64,000 bases of DNA, from NCBI GenBank assembly GCA_009746045.1, contig RPFO01001959.1:29437-93436 (forward strand), read 5' to 3'. The DNA comes from Mesostigma viride. Lineage: Eukaryota > Streptophyta > Mesostigmatophyceae > Mesostigmatales > Mesostigmataceae. The position numbers were made by a program, and so were the translations under genes. The notes under the pieces are model-generated. The model was not told the origin of the DNA. It did not search any database and saw only the letters and a program-made list of their open reading frames with translations. Positions 53,001 to 61,244 of this stretch are shown piece by piece; the stretch's first letter is position 1, and every line of letters starts with the position of its first letter.

Positions 53001-54918
53001 TTCTTCGGTTTGTTCTTGGTCGCCCAATAGACATCCCACTCTTCGTCGGTCAACTTGAGATGGGGAGGTAAGTTGCTGTATATGTCCCATCGGATGTCTT
53101 CGAGTTGCTCTTTGGTCATGTTGTTGACGGCATCCATCAGCCAGGCGATGTCCGGGCCGCCGACGACCCTTGTACCTTGTCTAATTATCCCAAAGCGGTC
53201 GGTCGTTTGTTTCGTTACTGCTTGCGAAGGAGGAACCGGAGGAGCTCCCGGTGCCGTAGGTTTCAAAGAGGGTCTCGGTGGCGGAGGCTTCGGAGGAGCC
53301 GAAGGCGGTTTCTGGTTCTGAAGAGGAGGCGGAGGCGGAGGCGGTTTTGCATCAGACGGTGGCGCATCGACGACGGTTTGCTCATGCGGTACGACATCGC
53401 TTTTCGGTTTTGCATCAGAGGTGGCGGGCGGGTTTAAGAAATTCAGGTCCCTTTCGAGCTGCGCCCGTACTTTTTGGCGGGCCGCGTCAGCCGAGAAGCG
53501 GTCATCCTCCGCCAATCGTTTCAGAGCTTCCACTCTCTTCTCCATTAGTTTTCGCAGATCGACGCCGGTCTTCTCGTAGTACGACTTGGCGGACGACAAT
53601 ATGGCTCCCGAACCAGCGTTTTCTGATGTCTCCTCGATCTCGTTCTTGATCCGCTTTTTCAGATATGCCTGCATGGTTTTATATTTCTCCTGAACCCGTT
53701 TTTCGGTTTCCGCGTCGTAATTTTTCGAGTCGAATTTGTCATCAAACCTCTCGAGAAACGCGTTCCGTACACGCGATAATCCGTCTTCCGATAGGCGCTT
53801 GATTTGTGTGGCGGTCGCTTCGAACTTATCGACGAGGAATGGAAACATCTCCTTCGCGGATTCGACACCCCACGTCAAATCCCTCTGCGAACTGCGAATG
53901 AACTCGATGGCTGCCGCGGCTTTTCCTTCTGCCGTCAGTCGGGAGTTTTCTTTGTCCGAAATCTTTTCCATGTATTTGCGTTCGAGTTCGTCCAGAGCGT
54001 TTTCCATCCGTTGATGTAACGACTCCAACTCCGTTTCGCCTTTTGATACCCAGAGATCGACGTCGTCTTCGAACTTCCGTTCGACAGGAACCTCGTTCTT
54101 CTTGACAGGGAGGGGCTCCGAACTCGCGGCGGGAAGGATCGGGGAGGCGCCGTCCGACGGAAGGATGGGGTGGATGAGATCGGAATACGAGTGGTTTGTA
54201 GCGGGTTCCGGCACACTCGGCGTATCCTCGGGGTTCTTGACTGCATCGTGTACAAACGCGGAATCCAGAGGGGCTATCAAATTCCCTGTTTCGTCCGAGG
54301 ATTTCGGTTCGTCCGAAAATGCGACCATCTTACCACCCGGGGTCGCGACTGTTTGTGATTTCGGGTGTCCCTCGGCGTCGACGGAGGGAGGAGCGGGTAC
54401 GACGGGTTCGGATACGGCGACCGGCTCGCCCCCTGTGGTTTCTTCTTTCGGGGTTTCCTCGTCCTTGGATGAATTCGGAGCGGATACGCCGAAGCCGGTT
54501 ACGAGTGGGTCCGCCCCCCCGGGGTCTTGGATGGGGTAGTGGGAGGGTCCGTCGTAGGAGGGGGTGTGGACGTGTCGTCGCCGCCGATCGGATTCGTGTC
54601 GTGTTCGTCGGACGTCTCTTCGGGTGGCGCGTCTTCGGAGGCCGCGGCCGGCGAAGAAGGTTCGGGTACGGGACCGTACGGATCGCTTGACGTGTCGGAC
54701 AAGGACATGGCCACGGGGTAGGCGTTGTCAGATTCCGCCCCGCCGTAGTACCCGCTGCCGTGCAAGACCTTGGCCACGTACGGATTGAACGACACTCCAA
54801 GAGAGAATAGTTCTAGAAGGTCTCCGAGCTTTCTAGAAGGTCGTCGAGTGTGCAGGTTTCGTTCCAGAGACAACCCGTCCGAGTAGGCGCGGGCTACAAG
54901 GTCGTCTAACCTGTCCAT
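50032..54918 (-). CDS. giant proline-rich protein with C-terminal OTU protease, two frame breaks
   Basis: Three frames join into one 1,628-residue reading: 54,918-54,520 (MDRLDDLVARAYSDGLSLER), then 54,520-51,999, then 51,999-50,032. The joins are at a seven-G run (about 54,515) and a nine-C/G run (about 51,999); one needs +1 and the other -1 base, so total length stays a multiple of three. The N-terminal third is Pro/Ser/Thr-rich. The middle is coiled coil (LDELERKYMEKISDKENSRL), with repeated PPPPPP segments. The C-terminus holds an OTU cysteine protease: SGGGDCFYLALAQADHLI with catalytic Cys codon at 50,557-50,559, and DNGHFQALR with His codon at 50,161-50,163. OTUs remove ubiquitin. Whether the breaks are errors, programmed shifts or decay is open. 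Confidence 0.65.
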
Positions 54919-54938
54919 TTATTTGTAGCACAGGTATT

Positions 54939-55319
54939 ATGGACAAGCTTCTCAAGTGCGTGGACTCTTTGTCCTCGGATCTGGAGAGATACGTGTTTTC
55001 TCTGCCGGAAACTTACAAGGACACCGTCGAAGAGTTCGTGGTCTTGTACAATCTCGCCGTTTGCGGTCGCGTGCTCGCGAGAGAGAAGTTCTTGCCCGAG
55101 AGTTTCGCCGAAATCCTGCACGACAGCGGCGTTACGTCGGACTGCGCCATAGACAATCTCACGCTCGGGAGCGAGCACTTTTCGGACGACAAGGTTCGAC
55201 TGGCCACGAAGCTCGCATACGGGATTCGTCACTACGTGCGGATCGCGCAGAACTCGGGCGGCGTCCGCGGCGCGCGTCCTCCCAGTCGCGACTCTAGTCG
55301 TCTCGTGATACGAAGATAA
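54939..55319 (+). CDS. unknown helical protein, 126 residues
   Basis: MDKLLKCVDSLSSDLERYVF opens a small, mostly helical protein: FVVLYNLAVCGRVLAREKFL and VRLATKLAYGIRHYVRIAQN, with a short basic end. It starts 20 bases from the opposite start of the giant OTU gene, so the two must share a very short promoter. It is followed after ten bases by the next gene on the same strand, which suggests co-transcription. No family is recognised. Confidence 0.6.
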   Translation: MDKLLKCVDSLSSDLERYVFSLPETYKDTVEEFVVLYNLAVCGRVLAREKFLPESFAEILHDSGVTSDCAIDNLTLGSEHFSDDKVRLATKLAYGIRHYVRIAQNSGGVRGARPPSRDSSRLVIRR

Positions 55320-55329
55320 CGCACTCGCC

Positions 55330-56424
55330 ATGGCCAAACGCAAGTTCCGTGACGAATTGGGCGATCTGGACGACATGGACCGGGCGCTCGTCCAGCCTCT
55401 GTACAGGTCCTTGAACGAAGAAGAGATCCGTTGGGCCGAGCTGTTTGCGGAGTTTCTCGAGTCGAACCGGGTCAACAAAGGACCGACGTTGACATCTTCC
55501 ACGGAGCGCGTTTTCACGGCCTTTTCTGATTTCATGGAAGACAAGGGGTTTCCGAGATACGACCACGCGAGCGAGTTTCGCGCGGACAAGTGGTTCTGGA
55601 ACGCGCTTTTCGAACGCCACGGGTTTTCGTGCGGAGGAGGTCTCGGGACAAAGAGAACCACGGGGTTCGCGGTGAACAATTCGAGGGACCCCGTGGTTTT
55701 TGGCGAGGTTCGCGAGGCGGACTTGTCAGACTTCCGCGTGTTTTGCGGCAAGACGAGACTCGCGTTGGTGGCAAACGCTTTGTTGAGATACGCGGGCGAC
55801 CTCGTGTCGGACGAACTCGTGAACGAGATCATCGACTCTTTCGACAGGACGGGGGTGAACAACCTCACGACCGACGAGCGGTACAGGACCGCCCACCTTC
55901 ACGCGTTGTTCTTGGGGCTGGTCGAGAACGACGTCCCCGTCCCCGTGGACGTGAAAGCGTGGATGATCGAGCACAGGGCGAAGCTGAGCGAGAAAGTGCA
56001 CAGCTACAACCCCGGCTTCAAGAGGTCGAAGTCGACCGACTTTTTTCAGGAGTACCTCCGCTGGCCGCCATGGGACGCCCTCAGGACCGTCGAGAAGCGC
56101 GTCAAGAGGCCGGACGAGGAGGAGGACGAACCGTGTTGTCTCCCCTCGCCCACCGTGCGCACCGTGACTCCCGAAAAGGCAGCCGAGTTTGTGAAACTCC
56201 CTAGCGTCTCATTGGAACCGGATGGTTGGACGAAAATGAAGGATTTCAGGAACGCGTTCTTGGGAGCGTTCTTGCACGAGGAGCCGGCAGCGGGAAAGGG
56301 GAGGCCCACGCTGGACGACTTGCGCCTCGTGTTCGAGCCGCTTGGTCTCGAATTCGTTACGAACAAACGCCACGAGGGCGTGCGGTCCGACTGGGTGAAA
56401 GGGATTCGGATTTTTGCAAACTAG
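55330..56424 (+). CDS. unknown protein, 364 residues
   Basis: MAKRKFRDELGDLDDMDRAL begins an intact frame with codon use of a real gene. Segments: EEEIRWAELFAEFLESNRVN, DKWFWNALFERHGFSCGGGL, VVFGEVREADLSDFRVFCGK, TDFFQEYLRWPPWDALRTVE, then a Glu/Pro-rich part with CCLPSPTVRTVTPEKAAEFV, and the final VFEPLGLEFVTNKRHEGV. The helical N-terminus with FTAFSDFMEDKGF and RADKWFWNALFERHG resembles a small DNA-binding (winged-helix-like) fold, as in primase/helicase accessory domains of large viruses; this is a weak resemblance only. No catalytic motif is seen. Confidence 0.6.
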   Translation: MAKRKFRDELGDLDDMDRALVQPLYRSLNEEEIRWAELFAEFLESNRVNKGPTLTSSTERVFTAFSDFMEDKGFPRYDHASEFRADKWFWNALFERHGFSCGGGLGTKRTTGFAVNNSRDPVVFGEVREADLSDFRVFCGKTRLALVANALLRYAGDLVSDELVNEIIDSFDRTGVNNLTTDERYRTAHLHALFLGLVENDVPVPVDVKAWMIEHRAKLSEKVHSYNPGFKRSKSTDFFQEYLRWPPWDALRTVEKRVKRPDEEEDEPCCLPSPTVRTVTPEKAAEFVKLPSVSLEPDGWTKMKDFRNAFLGAFLHEEPAAGKGRPTLDDLRLVFEPLGLEFVTNKRHEGVRSDWVKGIRIFAN

Positions 56425-56619
56425 ACCGAAGTTCAGGGCTTAGCGGGTCTCTTTCTGGCATGTTTTCCGCACGTGGTCCTCCCCGGCCTGGCGGAGAACT
56501 TGCACCTCCGGTTACATCTGGTGGTACCCTTGCATCTCATGGATGGTGTATGGACTTATATTAATAAAAGGTTTTGTTGTCCACACATTTATGTTGCTTA
56601 GTAGTATTAGGACGCGAAC

Positions 56620-59600
56620 ATGACGATGAGAGAGGACGCGAAGATCCGAAATCTCATGAAGGATAAAACCTTCGACGAGGTGTGGACGGAACTGTACAAC
56701 GAGGCCGTCAGGGAAGGACACGCGGCAGAACAGAAGAAGAAGAAGAAGAAGGAGCACCAGCCGGAGATAGAAGTACACACGGACGGGAATCTATATCGCC
56801 CAGATGAGGTGCACGGGCCAGGCGAGATCGGGGGGAGGAATATCCTGGCGGTACTCCGAAAGCAGCACCAAGCGGGGTGGGCGGTGGGTTGACGGCAGGC
56901 GGGTCGAGCCCGAGGGGAGACGCGACAGGTGGTGGGGGGCGGTCCCCTAAAGGCGCGAAAGGTGGGTCGCCGGCAGACGGGTCGGCCGCAAAAAGGGGAG
57001 ATGCAGCAGGCGCGACAGGTGGTGGTAAGGAAGACGGTTCTCTCCCTGAAGGTGCGATAGTTGGGTCGCCGGCAGACGGGTCGGCCGCAAAAAGGGGGGA
57101 GATGCAGCAGGCGCGACAGGTGGTGGTAAGGAAGACGGTTCTCTCCCTGAAGGTGCGATAGTTGGGTCGCCGGCAGACGGGTCGGCCGCAAAAAGGGGCG
57201 GAGATGCAGCAGGCGGGCTAGGTCGTGGGGCGGATGGTGGTGTGGGGGCAGTTGCGTCCCCTGAAGGCGCGATAGGTGGGTCGACGGCAGACGGGTCGGC
57301 CGCAAAAGGGGGTGGAGATGCAGCAGGCGCGACAGGTGGTGGTAAGGAAGACGGTTCTCTCCCTGAAGGTGCGATAGTTGGGTCGCCGGCAGACGGGTCG
57401 GCCGCAAAAAGGGGACCTAATAGATTGGTTACGTCGGATGGTGCCACACGAGACGAGGCCGAAGAGTATTTCGATGCTACAGAAGATAATGGTGATGGGG
57501 ATGTTTTGGAACTTTCAGACATAGGTTTTGACCCTTATTCTTCACAACGTCTTTCAGACACGGCGAATTCTTTTCATAGTGAAAGTCTCGCATCACGATC
57601 GGGTCATAACTGGTTGACAGATACGGCAACAAGTGACGAAACACTCGATCAGGGTCTGAAATACAAGTTGGAATCTTACGAGTAGGAGCGACCCAACGTT
57701 CGACCGGGATACTGCGCCAAAAAACGATACTGAACAGGATTCTTTTGAAATACTCGGTCGATCATTGCAATCGAAGGCACCCGGTAAACCTGTAGCAATC
57801 AGGACAGGTGGGGGGTTTTTGTATGGTCCACAAGCCAAGCCAGTTTATTCACGCAGGCCCGATGGGCCCATACTCGCATTTGGAAAAGGTTCTTTGACAG
57901 ATCAGCGGGGTCAACGTGGCGCTACTGCAACATTGACGAGTGATACGGGTGATACAGTTACAAAGGATGAACCACTCGCACTCCAACTCCAACAACGAAT
58001 TTTTAGCGCTCGGCAAGCGTGGAATGACACGCCGACACTCGCAATGCCTGAATCTTCACAAAAACCAGAGGTCGTTTCTTCCGCAAACCCCCCAGTAAGA
58101 CTGTTTGACACAGTAAATCAGGACAAAGATGAACGTTTGTGGCAAGGTATGGCAGGTGTGCACGCGCGTAAATCCAATCGCCCATTATCTGCGGACGGAT
58201 ATTTAAAGAGGGATCCAGAAACAACGAAATTAATGAGAAAAACTGTTCACTTTATCCCTTCAGGGTCATACGTCGGTCAGGGTCAAACGACATTGCCTAC
58301 GGCCAGCGACACGGGTCGACTCGGCGCACCGATTGGGGGAGCGCATGAAGCGGCGGGGTCTTGGGATGGGAGCGTAGCTGAAGGGGTGAACCCAACCGAG
58401 TAGATCTTCCGACAGTGAATACAATTGTCAATACTGGCGCCACTACAAGCACGGCGGATGGAACCGGGTTGCCTCCACGTTTGTGGCATTTTCCCGCAAC
58501 GACAGAAACGGGTAAACCCACACAAAGTGTGCAGTCACGAGCCCCCCTCCCCGTCCCGGATGTTCGGGACTCAAACGCGCATGGAGTGCAGAATGAATCG
58601 CATGGTTCCTATGCCCGCGATGACGCGGTTCTCGATAATAGTACGGCATCAGATAAATTGCCGGTTGATGACAGTATCCCTCTAGTAGGTAAGAATACGG
58701 CATCCGTTGCCTTGCCGTTTGATGACAGTAGCCACCTAGACCATTTGAGTCGCGTTTTCGGGTTCTGGATAATAATGCTTCAATGACCCCTGATGAATAT
58801 TTAGTTAGAGACGTGATGCGACTGTTAAAGGATGTTTTTCTCCAGGACGTATCTAACTTCGACGAGACAAAAGGCGAGAACTATGTATTCGAAAATGTAA
58901 AGGATGTTCCCGTAGTGCGCCAGGAAATGTCAAAGAGAGAAATGGGCAGGATATTGGACTCTCGCATCGGCCTGGCTTTAAAGTTGGATGACATAAAAGA
59001 ATACGAAAAAAGAGAAATGGAGAGCGCGGTTTTACAAAAATTCGACGAAATAAAGAAAAACGAGGATTTGAGTGATATGGGAGTGGTGAACTCCGAGAAC
59101 TCTTAGAGAATCGCTCTCAGGGATCGTTATTACGAATTCGTGACAAGTATGACAAAGAAAGAAAGGCAACCGCCGAAAATTATATCTTAGATGCGTTGAA
59201 GTCCCAGTATGTTGGCGTACTTCCACTAAATGAATACTTAAATGTGCTGCGTTTTGCAAAATCCGCCAAACTACCGCCATTTTTAGCAGGGGTGTCAGAC
59301 AAAGACGTGTTCGACTCTATGGATTATGGCTTCGACATTCCACCCCCAGCGCCCCGAGATTCATCAAACCCGTTATTGTCCCTCTTTCTGAACACGACGC
59401 AGTTTTTGAAGACGACGATAATGCAATGCACGGCACAGGCTTGTTGGATGGGCACTATCAAAACTTCGCTTCCTCAGTCTCACAATCAGAAGGTTTACAT
59501 GATACGCCTGATCTCGACAGCTCTGATCAAATAGATTACGACCTTCTCGAACAATATGAATCTGATTTAGTATTCTTGAAGAGAAAGTGAAATGGCTCGC

Positions 59601-59772
59601 GTATGGTAACGTTATGCAAAAAGAAGCCCTAAACGATTTCGAAGAACACAACGATTTTTCACGATTGTACAGTGGATGGGAGGCTGATGCAGATCGGATA
59701 AAAAGGGCACGCGAAGCCGCAATACCCTTAACTTTAAGACCCTCATATGCCGACATGATTAGACGGGGCTAA
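56620..59772 (+). pseudogene. large unknown gene with about eight serial frame breaks
   Basis: Coding-looking pieces follow one another: MTMREDAKIRNLMKDKTFDE; a Gly/Asp/Ala-rich repeat part (57,242-57,685); DTAPKNDTEQDSFEILGRSL (57,690-58,403); DLPTVNTIVNTGATTSTADG (to about 58,765); MTPDEYLVRDVMRLLKDVFL (to 59,090); LRELLENRSQGSLLRIRDKY (to about 59,350); KPVIVPLSEHDAVFEDDD (to 59,575); and EEKVKWLAYGNVMQKEALND to a stop at 59,772. Frames by start position run 1, 0, 2, 0, 2, 1, 0, 2, 1; the last five steps are all -1. With repair it would be a protein of about 1,050 residues, Pro/Asp-rich with helical C-terminal parts, comparable in style to the OTU gene. No domain is recognised. Confidence 0.6.
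56880..57420 (+). repeat. about 100-bp tandem repeats inside the broken large gene
   Basis: Five imperfect copies, spaced 99, 101, 114 and 102 bases by the landmark GTCGGCCGCAAAA (56,981, 57,080, 57,181, 57,295, 57,397). Each encodes a Gly/Asp/Ala/Lys-rich stretch such as GKEDGSLPEGAIVGSPADGS in the correct frame. Unit lengths that are not multiples of three contribute to the frame shifts. Confidence 0.8.
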
Positions 59773-60502
59773 TGACAGCCGCTCGGAAGAACGCTAATCG
59801 GTAGGACGGAGGACCCGCGTCCGTTCTCCTCAACACGATATAGGTCAAAGTCTCGTCCGCCTGTGGCAGCGCGAGTCTCTCGCCGCTCACGGCGGCCCAG
59901 TTCTCCCCGTTACGGGCCTCGATGATCTTCTTTGCGGTGCGCACGTCCATGGGAAGGATCTGGTTCATCGACTTCGGCTCCATCGGGACATTGTTTGACA
60001 TCGAGGGTGCGGGGACGATCTCGATCACGTCGATCTTCCCGTCGGCAACGAGCACGCGGAGGTACGGCGGATCGTTCGAGCTCGTCTTCGCGTCCTTCCA
60101 CCCGACCGTTTCGAAGTCCAACGTCTTTCTTCGGAACTCTTCGTTGGTCATGCGGGAAACGGGGGTGATGTAGAACCCTTCAAACTCGGGGTCGATCTGG
60201 TCCGCGGGGAGCACGATCGCGGCCTTTTGTTGTGATGTTCTCAGGCGATACATCACGGCCCCTATAACGAAGAGAGCGCCTACCACGGCGCAGGCGACCA
60301 ATGCTGAAGTGAACGAGATCAGCTTTAGGGATCGTGATTCCGGGCTCACTTCGAAGAGAGCTGTTCTATACAAATCCGCTCGTGGTCCGACCCGTCCCTG
60401 CGACACTCTCAAAGTCTTATCAAGCGCCGCGTGGACAGGCTCGTGGGGAGATTGAGTCAAACAAGCTTCATGGGAGGGCCAGCTGACCAGACGTATGTAC
60501 AC
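59759..60502 (-). CDS. single-pass membrane protein, 247 residues
   Basis: MYIRLVSWPSHEACLTQSPH opens the frame, with a basic N-terminal part. One strong transmembrane helix lies at residues about 65-88 (SFTSALVACAVVGALFVIGA, then VMYRLR). A soluble C-terminal domain of about 155 residues (FEGFYITPVSRMTNEEFRRK; LRVLVADGKIDVIEIVPAPS; DETLTYIVLRRTDAGPPSYR) follows. Intact and intronless. Its end overlaps the end of the convergent broken gene by about 14 bases. No family is recognised; a virion or host-membrane protein is possible. Confidence 0.6.
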   Translation of the reverse strand: MYIRLVSWPSHEACLTQSPHEPVHAALDKTLRVSQGRVGPRADLYRTALFEVSPESRSLKLISFTSALVACAVVGALFVIGAVMYRLRTSQQKAAIVLPADQIDPEFEGFYITPVSRMTNEEFRRKTLDFETVGWKDAKTSSNDPPYLRVLVADGKIDVIEIVPAPSMSNNVPMEPKSMNQILPMDVRTAKKIIEARNGENWAAVSGERLALPQADETLTYIVLRRTDAGPPSYRLAFFRAAVISPV

Positions 60503-60886
60503 CTCCCGTCTCCACGAAAGCTCACTCCACGCGCCAGCCTGACAAACAAGACTCAGCTACACGACTGTGGTATCCGGATACTGTCCCTTTATATCTCATT
60601 CTCCATGTGCACACGCATGCTCAGCTTTGGAGGATATCTTGAATTGAAAGTCTCGCACGAGGGAAAGGTCGATCACATAGCGTGGGATTTCATCTCTCTG
60701 AATACTCTATCAAATGCGACCAACTTTGGCTGCGTCTCGCCGCGGAATGAGGGTGTATGTGATCTCTCAAGATAGCCTGCACCGCGTGCGTGACTGTGTG
60801 GTTTACGAAACGGTCTCACACGAATCCGGAGGAAGAAGCTCGACACGAGGAGTCGCAGCTGCCGGAACGTCTGAGGATGGGCGAGG

Positions 60887-61244
60887 ATGACTTCCGACTC
60901 GGATTCTTCCGCCACGAGTCGCAGAAAAGGAAACAAGGTCATCGAGAACGACTACATCAAGCCGGTCGTTCCGAGGACCTCCGGCACATCCGAGGTGCCG
61001 AACCTCCTCATGCTTTCGGCGACTCTCCTGAAACCTCATCCGGATACGCTGAGAAGACACGCTCGAAATGGGGTTTTTTGACTTGTCCAAGCTCAAGAAT
61101 CCTGCTTCACTGTGCGACGCGGGATGTCGACGAGCCGGCTCTCGACTCCGTTCGCGGAAGCACGCGCCGGGTGTCATTTCCTTCTCGCAACCGCCACGCC
61201 GACCAGCTGGTGACGGTGTGCCGATTAATTATGTTTTTGTTTAA
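60887..61244 (+). pseudogene. small unknown gene, frame broken at a T run
   Basis: From 60,887 the frame reads MTSDSDSSATSRRKGNKVIE then LMLSATLLKPHPDTLRRHAR and stops at TTTTTTGA near 61,080. Removing one T continues the reading FDLSKLKNPASLCDAGCRRA ... GDGVPINYVFV to a stop at 61,242-61,244. Alternatively a 58-residue protein starts at 61,068 (MGFFDLSKLKNPASL). No family is recognised. The gene may be a short secreted or virion peptide; nothing shows which. Confidence 0.4.

Noticed and set aside
36500-61000. Giant-virus hallmark genes (capsid, PolB, ATPase, primase-helicase)
   Set aside because: I looked for their motifs in all substantial frames and found none, so viral origin stays an inference.
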